DNA from: Chaetomium olivaceum
Taxonomy: Eukaryota; Ascomycota; Sordariomycetes; Sordariales; Chaetomiaceae
DNA: 64,000 nt
Reading direction: 5' to 3'
Assembly: GCA_039881045.1 (NCBI GenBank)
Contig: JAYWVB010000020.1
Location: 434,001 to 498,000, forward strand
Shown: positions 32,801 to 43,247 of the stretch, one piece after another
Numbering within the stretch: position 1 is the first letter of the stretch
Layout of the letters: each line of letters starts with the position of its first letter
Notes under the pieces: model-generated
What the model saw: the letters and a program-made list of their open reading frames with translations, nothing else
The model's database searches: none
What the model was told of the DNA's origin: nothing
Position numbers and translations under genes: made by a program

Positions 32801-33011
32801 GCACTGAAGCCGCAAACTCGCTTCATCGAGCAGTGGTATCCAAAAGTTTGGTACATCCGTCCCAATCCAGCCCGATTCCCCGTGGTATCGCCGAACGCCG
32901 TCCTGACCAGTGTCCCTATGCCCCCTTTCCTCCCCTCCCCCTTACACACTCACCTCCTTCCAACCCCAGCCCATCTGAAAACCTATTCCGTACATGTACA
33001 TAGATCACCTC
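29856..33011. other. 3.2-kb region without a supported gene
   Basis: It lies upstream of the MFS pump and downstream of the ferric reductase. There is a short CTCAGG tandem (four copies) at 31459-31482 and an unusually long minus-strand frame at 31553..32815, listed separately. Otherwise no recognisable protein, RNA or repeat. Confidence 0.5.
31553..32815 (-). CDS. Long open frame of unknown nature (420 codons)
   Basis: The frame is open for 420 codons, longer than expected by chance at this GC content. The translation is rich in Arg, Trp, Cys, Met and Pro, shows no domain or repeat I recognise, and has two ATG-proximal hydrophobic patches only. No splice or homology evidence supports it. 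It could be an orphan gene, part of a long untranslated region, or a chance frame shadowing something on the other strand. Confidence 0.18.
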   Translation of the reverse strand: MRLQCARLFYLRFLVMPYEAQLQAMIWPPSFVRTWHSGDMLYLIHIIITLGHANGSPIGDARSARYLQTPALPASDTYDHRCWKVRDPVRSPLDKPATARVVVGSETTSECLVLYVSFLVLLGVRCGDRWWSGWVSDRSVPASSLLGVVIQRRGSTAVGRSPKPSSDIKIDCCLPGKKSAPCCPRSDDRLGTRDRARGTGVKPVGRPDGDGRSPNQPTARKGYCPRSHLFLWPLFGPSLFAHARWGPNSSILPLPTQTCMSDPTRVTLFLKRPSSTKCMPKPMPGRPCSMQIGPEISCHISWSGLWTDPGPAQMSPFCKCLRGGPRPWHHPLVDRAERKDECGRALQTCSVRGIGRGTQLGYGSKYRDSGGCWGFAIGGSLFGHEGNPSARSWMILRDLSVSLLEEAAPDMQNMGSVPQT

Positions 33012-35738
33012 TCACAGAGCATAATTCTCAGTGTGCAAATAGATCTCCTCGAGCATATCATCCCCCCAAATCTCCGCCTGCAAACGGGCCACCGTGTTCG
33101 CAACACCAACACGCATCGCGGGCGGTCCGCACACGAACACAGCTGTCCGACGCCCTAGAATCCCGCGCCCGTCGGGCCCGCCCGTGGCCCACTCCTTGAG
33201 CATGTAGCCCAAGTCGGGTCGGCCATACTCGACGCTCCACCCGCCGTCAATCTCGTGCGGGATCGGGAACGCGAACCGCATCAGCGACCGCTGGAATTCG
33301 GTCGGCGTCTCGGGGAACCCAAAGTCGAACCCCGATGGCGGGCCGATGGTGCTCGTCGGCCGCGCCCGCGAAAAGCTACCTACGTCGGTGCGTAGGTGCG
33401 CGAGTTCGGGAGGGTGGACCGGCGCCGAGCCGCCACCGCTTCCTTCGGCAGCGTTTTGGTATTGTTGTTTAGTGTCGCTCGGGGCTTCGCTGCCGCCCGC
33501 TTGGCTGAGGCGAGGGTCTGCCTCGGAGAGGATCTGGCTGTAGCGCTGTCTTCCTGCTGGTGGGGCATAGTTAAAGTAAGGGGTACCGTCGCTGCGCGCC
33601 GCCTTGAGGGGTGGGAAGTGGAATTCACCGTCGTTCTTCTTGTGCTGGCTGCTGGCGCCGGAATGCCCCTCCGATGCGGGCGGCTCAAGGCTCTTGCCTT
33701 CGCTGTCGCGACCCTCGAGCCTGCGCAGCGTCTCCTCCGCGGGGGACAGCCCGCTCATGTTAGGAGGCGGCCCGGGCGGTGGTGGCGGGAAGTTGTGCGG
33801 CTGCAGGTATTTTTGCTGCGGCAAAGCCGTGATGCGATCTTCATCTTCACGCCGCAGCTCGCGCTCTCTCTCCGGATCGCCCTGCGCCTCTGACGTGATG
33901 AGGGCGCTATTGCGCTTGCTCGCGATACCCGCGACGAACCCGTCTAGCTTGTCGTGGAACATGTTGCTCAGAGGTCTGGGTGCACGGCTGTGAAGGGCGG
34001 CCGCATTAGGCTTCTGCCGCACCGCCGCCGTGACGAAGAACTTGCACGTAACGCTCTCTGGCGGCGCGGCCTCGCGGCAAATGCGAAGCTCTTCGCGGAA
34101 CCAGTCCATGGCTTCCAGTCGCTTTAGCGACCATACCACCACAATTTTCTTGGTGATGGCTTTCCCATCGCGCATGCGTTTGATCAGATTCAAGAGCTGC
34201 GACATCAGTGATGTGATACCGCTCCCACCGGCGATCAGGATGCAGGTATCAAATGCTGCCAACTCCCGGCGCATTCCACCGTAAGGCCCGTCGAGGAAGG
34301 CGCGGTAGGTGTGGAAAGGTCCTTTGCTAATAGCGGTGTCGAGGACCTTGCGGGTAAAGCCGCCATACGGGCGGAAGACGAGCACGCAGTCTCGGAATTC
34401 CTCGCCGTACTCGGACGGAAAGTCCTCGCTGCAAAGAGAGGAAATGGTAAACGGGTGGTTCTCCAATACCGAGATACCCGGCATGCGGAGGTAAACGTAT
34501 TGACCAGGCTTCCACCGCATCTGCGTCGGAATGGTGATTTTGATAGCGTTCTCCGTCATGATGTTGATGGCGGCCTCATCTCCCACGAGCCACGCCATAC
34601 GCCACGGCCTCGCCCAGTTCAGCTTGAAGAGGCGGAGGATATTGCAGACGACGATGATGGCAGCCGACGCGATTAAATAGCCCCACGACATGAGGAAGTT
34701 CTTGGTGTGCCAGAAAAGCACGGCGATGTAGATGTAGCCGACGGGAGCGTGAAGTAGCGAGAAGATCTCGTAGGCTGTCCTCCGGATGATGGGCAGCGAG
34801 CCCACACAAAGCCAGCAGAGCGGAACAATACAGGCAATGCCAGAACCATAGATGATGCCGCTCCCAGGCGGGAAAAGTGTGTCGAAGACCCGCATTCCAC
34901 CATCTTCCCAGACCGGCTGGATATAGAAGGGGATCATGTGGACCAGCGACATGAATAAGCAGAGATATCCTAGCCAGCGGTGGAAGACGTTGAGACGCTC
35001 CGGGCCAATGCCTGTGATGATGGTAAGAATGTTTGTCTTGGTGCTGGTCGCGATGATCCAGGGCGTCATGGCGACGGCAATCATGCCGGACCGGATGGCG
35101 AGCGGTGGGGACCCGAACCGGATGCTCTGCCAGTAGAGGGGCTGCTGCAGGAAACAGAAGATGGTCACGAACGCGACAGAGATGAAGGCACAACCCAGCA
35201 CGGCGAGGGAGCTGAAGGTGAACCGGTGTTTCCCGAACACGATGTCCGGGATTGGGCGGTAAAAGACCCATCTAAACAGAGCCAGGGTGTCGTTGAAGAA
35301 CCCGACCGACGAGAAATGCGCTTTCGGCTTGAACTTCTTCTCCTCAACATGAGGCTCTTCCGGGAAGAAATGGCGCCCTGATTCGGAGACCGTCATACCT
35401 GTTGCGAGAGCCGCCGACCTGTCCCACCCTGGATCCATCGAGTATAGGTTCTGAAAATGTTGCTCCATGTCCTGCTTGTAGATGGCTTGCCGAATTTTGT
35501 CCTGCCAGTAGTGCCATACCCTCATAAACACGGCCAGGCCCCCGATGGCAAGCGCGAAATATGTCCACCCCAACCCATATTTGCCAGACTGCGACCACGG
35601 ATCTACCGTAAGAGCCTGTACCAAACCGGGTGGACTGTTCGGCGCAAGAGGGATATTGATGCGCTTCGCAAGCTCGGCCAGAGTTCCCGGAGTGGCGTCG
35701 GCAGCGCTTCGCAGCGCTGGTTGGAGTCGTGAAGCCAT
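33012..35738 (-). CDS. Ferric-chelate reductase (FRE/NOX-type flavocytochrome)
   Basis: Single-exon membrane protein of 908 aa that would transfer electrons from NADPH via FAD and two hemes to extracellular ferric iron. Order: N-terminal extracellular/TM segment (about 55-75), ferric reductase transmembrane block (about 185-420) with paired heme His in FHRWLGYLCLFMSLVHM and LLHAPVGYIYIAVLFWH, FAD-binding loop HPFTISSL (about 460), and NADPH-binding ILIAGGSGITSLMSQL (about 530). A disordered insert rich in Pro, Gln and charged residues (about 640-830) splits the nucleotide-binding domain before the final GGWSVEYGRPDL, VFVCGPPAMR and IYLHTENYAL, a canonical end. Proteins with this layout often reside on vacuole or plasma membrane. 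The frame is intact throughout. Confidence 0.93.
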   Translation of the reverse strand: MASRLQPALRSAADATPGTLAELAKRINIPLAPNSPPGLVQALTVDPWSQSGKYGLGWTYFALAIGGLAVFMRVWHYWQDKIRQAIYKQDMEQHFQNLYSMDPGWDRSAALATGMTVSESGRHFFPEEPHVEEKKFKPKAHFSSVGFFNDTLALFRWVFYRPIPDIVFGKHRFTFSSLAVLGCAFISVAFVTIFCFLQQPLYWQSIRFGSPPLAIRSGMIAVAMTPWIIATSTKTNILTIITGIGPERLNVFHRWLGYLCLFMSLVHMIPFYIQPVWEDGGMRVFDTLFPPGSGIIYGSGIACIVPLCWLCVGSLPIIRRTAYEIFSLLHAPVGYIYIAVLFWHTKNFLMSWGYLIASAAIIVVCNILRLFKLNWARPWRMAWLVGDEAAINIMTENAIKITIPTQMRWKPGQYVYLRMPGISVLENHPFTISSLCSEDFPSEYGEEFRDCVLVFRPYGGFTRKVLDTAISKGPFHTYRAFLDGPYGGMRRELAAFDTCILIAGGSGITSLMSQLLNLIKRMRDGKAITKKIVVVWSLKRLEAMDWFREELRICREAAPPESVTCKFFVTAAVRQKPNAAALHSRAPRPLSNMFHDKLDGFVAGIASKRNSALITSEAQGDPERERELRREDEDRITALPQQKYLQPHNFPPPPPGPPPNMSGLSPAEETLRRLEGRDSEGKSLEPPASEGHSGASSQHKKNDGEFHFPPLKAARSDGTPYFNYAPPAGRQRYSQILSEADPRLSQAGGSEAPSDTKQQYQNAAEGSGGGSAPVHPPELAHLRTDVGSFSRARPTSTIGPPSGFDFGFPETPTEFQRSLMRFAFPIPHEIDGGWSVEYGRPDLGYMLKEWATGGPDGRGILGRRTAVFVCGPPAMRVGVANTVARLQAEIWGDDMLEEIYLHTENYAL

Positions 35739-37751
35739 ATGCTGTGTTTCCCTGCGCTAGAGCTTTGATGACTGGTCCCGCCCGGGCACCGGCCCTCCTT
35801 GCCACTCTCTCTATGATGCCGCAGAACCCAAAGCCGCAACGTGAAGCTGGGGCTGAGATTATTATTGAGGTTGATGTTGTCGCCGATGATGAGGCGAGGA
35901 ACGCCGGGGGAATGCCGGGTCGCCTGGTTTAGCTGAGATCGTAGAACGTCGGGACATCCATCGAAAGAAGAGAATGAGATGCGCAGGCGGGAAGGATCCG
36001 GAAAGGTGGATGTGCCGCGCAGCGCAGGAGAGGGGCACAGTGATATAACAAACGCTACCCCTGTTGATCGAGAGGTGTGGTGTGCCCAGGAGCGTGGCTT
36101 GATCGAGACCCAATCCCAATGCAGTTGAATGCGCAAGCCGAAGAAGTCCTCCAGTCTTCAGTAGCGCCGGTGTCGAACGTGTGAAGACCTTCTTGGCGTG
36201 AGTCGAACTAGTCAAGCTTGTCCGAACGAGGAAGCGTCTTGGAACGGGGTTACAGGATGGATACTTGCGAGCAAGAGGCACACCCCAGGTTCCAGCGGTT
36301 GCGTGGGTTTTTAATATTGGACACCAGTCCTGCACGGCTGCATGGGTATCACACGGGAGTGCGATAGCTCCTCCGCGGGATAAGTTGGCAATGTCTTGTC
36401 GACGACCGACAGTCCTCGGCAGAGCTGCACAGGCGGGCGCTAGGCTTCGAGGTTCGGGCCTTGCAGAGCTCGGGGAGAGAAAGCGAGCGGGTTTGTCAAC
36501 CCCGAGTGGCCGATTCTGCTCCGTCGCAGTAGTGATCTGCGAGTCTTTCTCTTGGTCGCTGTCACCTCGCAGTCTTGTTCCACAAGCCGGCGGGGGGCAC
36601 GCGCAGCCAGCAACGTGCGCACATGGGAACCGGATGCTGTGCCCGTGTGCCCAGAAACGATCGGAGAGCTGGGAAAAGCTTGGTGATATCAAGTATACCG
36701 TATCTCTCACCGGGAACGTGGGATAGGGCACTGTACAGAGGAAGCCCCCCCCCTGACCGCTGTCATCTCAATGTCCCGGGGACCTCGTCAATGCTCATCC
36801 AGTGAGAGAGAGAAAAGCCGGGATGAGATCAGCCATGGTCGACCGCAATGTGACCGTATGCTCGGCTTGCTTGCAGCAGCAGCGGGACGCGAATTGGAAT
36901 TGCGCATCCCCCACAGCCCATTGCTGCGACCACCCAGTGCCACCCCCCGCTGACCTTGAAGATTTCATGCAAGCCTGCATTGTGATTCCTCGGGCCCCCA
37001 ATGAAGGCGTCAAATCGCGTTCGAGCATTGAGGTGACGGTTGAGCAACAGCCTGGCGAATGGGAAGCAAGCGACAGCGAGTGAGAAGCCGTTGTTGGATG
37101 TTCTGGGGAAGACACGGCGGGCCAGTGTGGGAAACTCAAAAGAACGGTGACAGGGGGCGGTTGCAGGCTTGGGCGGCAAGACGGATTTTTTGATTGGCTG
37201 CCGGTCAGTTCCGTAATTCACCTGCTGGACTCGGCTTCCATTGTGCTTTTGCCGTGGTCGAAGACTGCTGCAGGGGCTTTCAGGTACCTGCCTCGGAAGC
37301 GGGGAAGCGATGATAGCGTTACTTATCTGTGCTTTCGTACATAGAATGCAACGCCTTGCTGCTTCTCTGTGCGCTTCGAAAGTTCAAGTGCCATGCATGG
37401 CATCAAGTGGTCGCCCTATCAAGCGAATGAACGAGGGACAAATGGTTCCTGCCTGCTCCGGTACGCTGGGTCGGCCGTGTCTCGTAGCCGCCTGAGACGG
37501 TGATGTGAAGTCAATAGATTGTGTGCTAGAGAACGCCCAGATCTGCTCTCAAATCCCGATCGGGCCTCACAAACACACACTGCCCCCTTCCAGATCGCGC
37601 ACCCGGCACTGTCATGGAATTATGGAACATGCCGTTGGGCTTAGTCAGGTACAGATTACTGTGTAACGGAGTCTGTCGGTGGGCTTCTTAACATCATGTC
37701 CAAATCTGTACAGGTTAGGTATTTTTCATGATACTCAGCAGAGAGGTCCGT
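35739..37751. other. 2-kb intergenic region upstream of ferric reductase
   Basis: Ferric reductase promoter and leader plus the 3' flank of the FAD oxidoreductase. Overlapping open frames (for example 35862..36731, minus) have no recognisable content. A C9 run is at 36745-36753. Confidence 0.5.
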
Positions 37752-39026
37752 TTAATTCCCATACAGCTCCCTCATCTTGTCGCCATTAAAAGCCAATCCG
37801 CTCACATCCGCGCTGGTCTCTCGTCCCTGAACCATCTCGGCCAACACCACGCCCGTGCCAAGACTCATGGCGATACCCCACGGTCCGTGACCGGCCGCAA
37901 CAAACACCCCACCTTCGGCCCCGGGCCTCGTCGCCGTGCCGGCACCCAAGTCATGGTCCTCAATCCTAGAAACAATCGGCGCTCCCCAAGCCGTGACGGG
38001 CCGGTAGCACAGCCCCTCCCGCACAATCTCCAAGTCGTCGGCTGTTCCTGACCCGAGAATGTCCCTAGCCGCTTGTCGCAACTGCACGAGGTTTTCGGCG
38101 TACGGCGTTGCCTTCCCCTCCGCAGCATCCGGGAGCGGGAGCGTTGACGAGTTGAGCCCTGCAAAGTAGATATGCCCCCCCAGCCGGGAGAACATCTCCG
38201 GACAGAACCCCTCGTTGTGTGTGGTGAAGATGGCATGGCACCCGTTGCTCTCCAGCCCGGGATGCCATCGCGGTGACTTCAGGACCAACGAATGCCCGGC
38301 CAAGCTCTTGATGGGGACTTTGAGCTTCGATTTAGGGAACAGTGTCTGGAACACCCGTCCCGTCCATGATCCGGCCGTGATGACCAGCCGCATGCACGGC
38401 AGCTCCGATTCGGTGGAGGACTTGATATCAGTGATGCAGATAGCAGCCAGATCGCCGTTCTCATCGGTGCTCACCGCAACCGGCTTGGCCGGGTGGTGCA
38501 ACTTCACTCCACGCTTGAGGCATTCTCGCAGGAGAAACCGGCATAGCAAAAGGGGATCGACCTGTGCGGTAGTTCCCTCGTCGCTGATGAGCTCGATATG
38601 GTCGCCGGCGGTCCTCCGCAGCCAAGTTGGCGACTTCCCGGAGAGCGAGTCCAGGACTACGGGCGCCGCATCCGCGCGGCTGGTCCCAGAACGTAGCCAG
38701 TCATCGCCCCGTGCCTGTGAATCGCGGGCGGCGGCCGATGCTGCGTAGCTAACGCATGTGGCCGGCGAATAGCCCCATGCCTCCCGCCCACCGTGTTCTT
38801 CCGCAAGGCGGCGGTGTTCCTCGAAGCTGAGGGCACCGAGAGCTGACAGCGAAGGTCCGAACCAATCCTTAGCGAGGAATCCTCCCGCAAAGCCCGACGC
38901 CGACGAAAAGAGTTCAGGGGATGGTTCGACCAGGTGTATGGTTGCTGGATCTTGGTGTTGCGAAAGATAGTAGGCCGTCGAGACGCCGATGATACCCGCC
39001 CCGAGGATCACCGTAGGAGAAGACAT
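37752..39026 (-). CDS. FAD-dependent oxidoreductase (DAO family, TDA3-like)
   Basis: Single-exon, 424-aa flavoprotein. The start is the ATG opening MSSPTVILGAGIIGVSTAYY, giving the dinucleotide-binding motif GAGIIGVSTAYYL directly at the N-terminus; the upstream open extension is rejected. The DAO fold continues with SSASGFAGGFLAKDW, the substrate-domain VDPLLLCRFLL, RLVITAGSWTG, and the C-terminal FAD contact GGVFVAAGHGPWGIAMSLGTG. Yeast Tda3, a related protein, acts in endosome-to-Golgi recycling; amino-acid or sarcosine oxidation is the family's more general chemistry. It is divergent from an SDR gene with only 371 bp between starts, so shared regulation is plausible. Confidence 0.87.
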   Translation of the reverse strand: MSSPTVILGAGIIGVSTAYYLSQHQDPATIHLVEPSPELFSSASGFAGGFLAKDWFGPSLSALGALSFEEHRRLAEEHGGREAWGYSPATCVSYAASAAARDSQARGDDWLRSGTSRADAAPVVLDSLSGKSPTWLRRTAGDHIELISDEGTTAQVDPLLLCRFLLRECLKRGVKLHHPAKPVAVSTDENGDLAAICITDIKSSTESELPCMRLVITAGSWTGRVFQTLFPKSKLKVPIKSLAGHSLVLKSPRWHPGLESNGCHAIFTTHNEGFCPEMFSRLGGHIYFAGLNSSTLPLPDAAEGKATPYAENLVQLRQAARDILGSGTADDLEIVREGLCYRPVTAWGAPIVSRIEDHDLGAGTATRPGAEGGVFVAAGHGPWGIAMSLGTGVVLAEMVQGRETSADVSGLAFNGDKMRELYGN

Positions 39027-39397
39027 TGTTTCAGCTAACAGCGTACCGAGGAAAAAGAAGCCGACCAAGTGCCCTTGAGAATGGACCGATACTGTGGATA
39101 AGAGGAACCGGTAATGGGGAAGGACGACGGGGTCATATACATGGTGAAGAACGACAAACACCCCTCGTTCCATCCCCGCCGCACCGGGGACATCCGCTTG
39201 AACGGAGTTTATGGAGACGCGGCATGTGGATGAGGCAAGCGATGGGGAAAGGGACGCCCTTGGATAAACAATTCTACTTCCCCGCTCCCCACATGGAGGG
39301 GTTCCCGAATTTATCATACTGGGAAGCTCGAATTCCTTGACGCAGACTTTGCCGAGCCGCCATCTTCGCCTAGAAGTCTAGCCTTTCCACTCGGGAC
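39027..39397. promoter_or_regulatory. Divergent promoter between FAD oxidoreductase and SDR
   Basis: 371 bp between two ATGs pointing away from each other. Both core promoters must lie here. No specific binding site stands out to me. Confidence 0.5.
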
Positions 39398-40315
39398 ATG
39401 GAATCCAAGGTCATCATTGTTACCGGCGCAAGCCGCGGCATTGGCTTTGCTGTGGCCCAATCCCTGCTGGCAGCGTCCCACAAAGTTGTTCTCGTCTCTC
39501 GATCCGGCAACCAGCTTCAAGAACTGAAGGAACGCTATCCTACACAGGTCGCCTCCCTTGCGGCCGATATGACAGTTGCCGATGTGAGTTGCCAGGGCTT
39601 GCCCCTTCTTTCCAACTCGAAGTCCCTATTGCGTGGCCGCCGTTCCATGACGATAGTATCGGGACCCCCGGAGTGCGTACTGACTTCCAAAGACCGCAGG
39701 GAAAGTAACGGAACTCGCCATCCTCACATTCGGCAAAATAGACGGGGTTGTGGTCAACCATGGCGTGCTCTCTCCCATGACACGCATCGAAAATGCCTCT
39801 ATTGAAGAGTGGAAGAAGCTTTACGACGCAAACTTTTTCAGCGCTCTTGCACTTGTGAGTTGGAGGAGATAGATGATATGGAAACGGGCGTGCGCTAACG
39901 CTTTACAAAGACAAAGGAAGCGATTCCTCATGTCCGGGTTTCGAAGGGTCGAATCGTCTTCATCTCCTCTGGTGCCGCGACGGCTGCTTACACGTCCTGG
40001 GGAGCTTACGGCTCTTCTAAGGCTGCGTTGAACTCGCTCGTACGGCACGTAGCTGTCGAAGAGCCAGACATCACCGCTGTGGCCATCAGCCCTGGCCGCG
40101 TGGATACTGACATGCAGAAAGAGCTCCGGGAAAAGGGTACCGAGATGTCGAAGAACGACTACGATACTTTCAAAACGGCTTTCGACGAGGGCAAGTTGAT
40201 CAAGCCAGAGCAGACCGGCCGTGTTATCGCAAACCTGTCATTGGGTGCCAAACCAGAGCTCTCTGGGAAGTACTTCAAATGGGACGCAGCCGACTTGGTC
40301 GAGTATCGCGAGTAG
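39398..40315 (+). CDS. Short-chain dehydrogenase/reductase (SDR)
   Basis: NAD(P)-dependent oxidoreductase of the classical SDR family, 250 aa. Exons 39398..39583, 39693..39854 and 39911..40315 (introns 109 and 56 nt; GTGAGT donors, AAAG-type acceptors). Visible: cofactor loop VTGASRGIGFAVAQ (residues 8-21), NHG stabilising motif in VVVNHGVLS, catalytic Ser in ISSGAAT, the YxxxK pair in AYGSSKAALN, and PGRVDTDM. It resembles yeast YKL071/IRC24-like reductases in size and ending. Phase is consistent across all three exons and the frame is intact. Divergently paired with the FAD oxidoreductase. Confidence 0.9.
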
Positions 40316-41510
40316 TAACGGGAAACCTAGTAATCTGCCCGCTTGGTGGTCAGCATTGGACACGCTAAAGAGAGAGGATCAAGGCGGGTTGAGGATGGGC
40401 AATCAGGGGTAAAGAAGGCTTTATGTTCCTCCACATAGTGAGATTCAGTATTAGCATGGAATAAAGTTGTTCATCAGGTTGCGCATTGTGTTCTAGTATG
40501 GAAAATGGCCTACCATCTGCAACGGCTCCTGCCATCCTTTGCTTGGGTTCAAGCCATTAAATTCTGGGTCCCAGTCAGCGACATCCTGACGAAGTATCTT
40601 TGTCTTGCGGGCATTTGTGGCGTCGCTGTGTTTCAGGTGAAAAATTTCCATCATAATTTATCGGTATTGGAATGAATAGTACAAAATTGAGCATCATGTC
40701 ATGGACGCCGGGTCCAACGTTGAGGACTGGATCGGGTGTATGAGATTCTGTCAACTGCGGCTCTGTCAGCTTGGTCCAATAGTCAAAACAATGCAAGACT
40801 CTCGGCAATAAGCTTGGGAGCAAATCAGGAATGTCGTTTGGCTTGACGTGTCTATCACCATGTGTAGGTCTGATAGGGGCGACACAAAATGTTCATCATT
40901 TGAAGGAGGTGAGGGAAAATATCCAGCTTGCTTACCTTACTTGAGTAATGTGCTATCTCCCACCAGAAGCGAAGCACATACCGCTTGTTTTCCTGTTGAG
41001 AAAAAAAGGCAGATTTTTTTTCAGACGCGCTGCTGTTTTGATGCAAAGAAAGTTTTCTGGCATCGGGCCGGAAGAACTGTGTTGGGATTGGAAGTGGATC
41101 GTGTAAATTTTCGGCGTTGCTGCTTGGGTTGAAGTGGGCCTTTGTGAGCTTGTTGTGGCTAAAGCACAATGAGGGGCACTCAGCCACACGAGGGGTGGGA
41201 CGCGTTCAGCATGGCGGCCGGCTGGCATTGGCGCATCAGCAACCACTTGAGCAAAGGACGGCAGGCAGGTATAAAGGCTGCTCACCAACTCCAGGGTAAG
41301 GGAGCACTCGGCTTTTCTTGTTCACAACCATGTTTGTCCATCAGCCAAAGACGTCCCTGAGCTTCATTACTTTGGAGAAATACGATCTACTCTTGATTTG
41401 AACCACGATATCCAGCCTTTTCTTTTTCTTTTTTAATCGACGTTGAAGTTCATAGTCGCCGTTGCTTTTACAGCTGTTAGGGGCTGGGACCCTCTTTCCC
41501 GGGCATCGTC
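40316..41510. other. Intergenic, SDR 3' flank and NC2-beta promoter
   Basis: No gene seen in 1.2 kb. A T/C-rich stretch (41410-41440) just upstream of the NC2-beta start looks like a fungal pyrimidine-rich core promoter or leader. Confidence 0.5.
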
Positions 41511-42704
41511 ATGTCGGATCACGAGTTTGGAGGTTCGTCCACGTTCTTTCTTTTGTTTTGACTGGGTGAACTGTGTTTTATGAATGTGACCGTTTGCAAT
41601 TGCGCATTCAAGTGAACTGCGGTCCTGCAGCTGTCTATACATGGCGCTCGTAGTTGGTTAAGGACAGGTGATATCTCATCCATCTTGAACCTTACCGAGC
41701 TTGTGGACCAAACCGGGAAGCGGCAGCTGCATACGCAAATAAACAGCATCACCTTCTCATTGTTTGTGTTTGACACACTCTACCCCTCGTTTTCAACATC
41801 ATACCTTGACTTGCCCCAATGGCTCCGTATCTTCCCGCATCAGACCGGTACTGGAGGCGATTCGACATGGCTAGGAGCTCAAGTATTGCCCATCCCACTT
41901 GTTTATTCCGAAATCATGGACTCTGCCTTGAAGTTCTCGGTCCAACAAGCTAACACTTTCCTAGGGAACGATGACCTCTCGCTGCCGAAGGGTACGTATT
42001 CCAAGTCACTCCTCATTCCACATCCCGGAACCGTTGTGGCCAGGGCGACGGCCTCTCACTGCCTGGGTTTATCTTGACGGCTGGTGCTGGGGTTTTGTCC
42101 CTGCTCAAGGCCAGGAGAATCCATGACAGAGGAAATGCCCTGACTTGACCGGCCTTGAACCTAGGCCGTGAGGCAACCGGGTCATGAGATTCCGAATTCT
42201 TTCAGTGGCCATCCATCCTCAAGCGGCAGTGCTGGCGCCCCCGTGTGACTTTAACCTATGCTGACATTATGCAAGCCACCGTCCAAAAGATAGTCGGCGA
42301 AATCCTATCGGGATCGTCGGGGATCGCCTTCTCTAAGGAAGCCCGCGACGTCCTCATAGAATGTTGCGTCGAGTTTATCACCCTCATCAGCTCAGAGGCG
42401 AACGACATCTCGGAAAAGGAAGCCAAGAAGACGATTGCATGCGATCACATCATCAAGGCACTCGATCAACTCGGTTTCACCGATTACATCCCAGCAGTCC
42501 TCGAAGCCGCTGCTGAACACAAGGAGGTTCAGAAGGTAGTAGGCAACCCAAGACTTTCACTTTACATGTATTGATGGGACTAATTCCTTGAATTAGGGGC
42601 GTGAAAAGAAGGCCAACAAACTCGAGCAGAGCGGCTTGTCGCTGGAAGAACTGGAGCGCCTCCAGCAAGAACAATTCGCGGCGGCAGCGGCCAGGCACGG
42701 TTAA
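41511..42704 (+). CDS. NC2-beta / Dr1 histone-fold transcription repressor
   Basis: Subunit of negative cofactor 2, which with NC2-alpha binds TBP and blocks TFIIA/TFIIB entry. Exons 41511..41532 (22 nt), 41965..41991 (27 nt), 42276..42535 and 42597..42704 total exactly 139 codons. Spliced start: MSDHEFGGNDDLSLPKATVQ. The histone fold covers residues 12-95 (IVGEILSG, ARDVLIECCVEFITLISSEA, IACDHIIKALDQLGF), followed by GREKKANKLEQSGLSLEELE, a Dr1 hallmark. The first two introns are unusually long for this genome (432 and 284 nt) and separate two tiny exons; the acceptor of intron 2 is AAG. The family size (about 140 aa) fits. Confidence 0.92.
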
Positions 42705-43247
42705 ATGATCAGGGGATAGGAGGCTTTGCCTAATAACGTTCACGCCGTCCGTCGGTTGTATGCCGGAAGGATAGGAGGTTGGGTCGTTGTTAGGTTGGGA
42801 TGACATGCATTACTCGGCGTTGGAGCGCGTTTGTTACATGGTTGGGGGGGTTTGCCGCATAGATAAGCCTGCCGTGGATTATACCAAGGCCCAACGTAAA
42901 TCGTTGGTTGGGAGCTGAGTGGCGTTTGGCAACTTTCCTTCGCAATTGACGCATGACGTAGGGCTCCTCGAATGTCGCAGCATTAAGCATTCGAGCGACT
43001 TGGGGTTGCCAGATGGGCAGGCCAACATAAGCGCATGGTATCCGGGGTTATTGGGGGGCAGACAAACATTGTGCAGCCAACAAATGGGCAAGGCGAGCCG
43101 AGTTCCAAGAATAATGCGGGCTGAATTGGGACCGCCTCTCCGCCCGTTAACTTTCCACTGGGCCTAGTTACATATACGCCCTTCCCCAAGAGCGCCACGC
43201 GAAGCCATCTTCTTGCAATGCATACTCCTTCCTCCGGGTAGAAGATT
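42705..43247. other. Convergent intergenic region, NC2-beta and mitochondrial-protein 3' flanks
   Basis: 543 bp with no gene or repeat seen. Confidence 0.5.

Noticed and set aside
35862..36731. 290-codon minus-strand open frame upstream of the ferric reductase
   Set aside because: No domain, odd composition, overlaps several other open frames; better explained as promoter/leader DNA.
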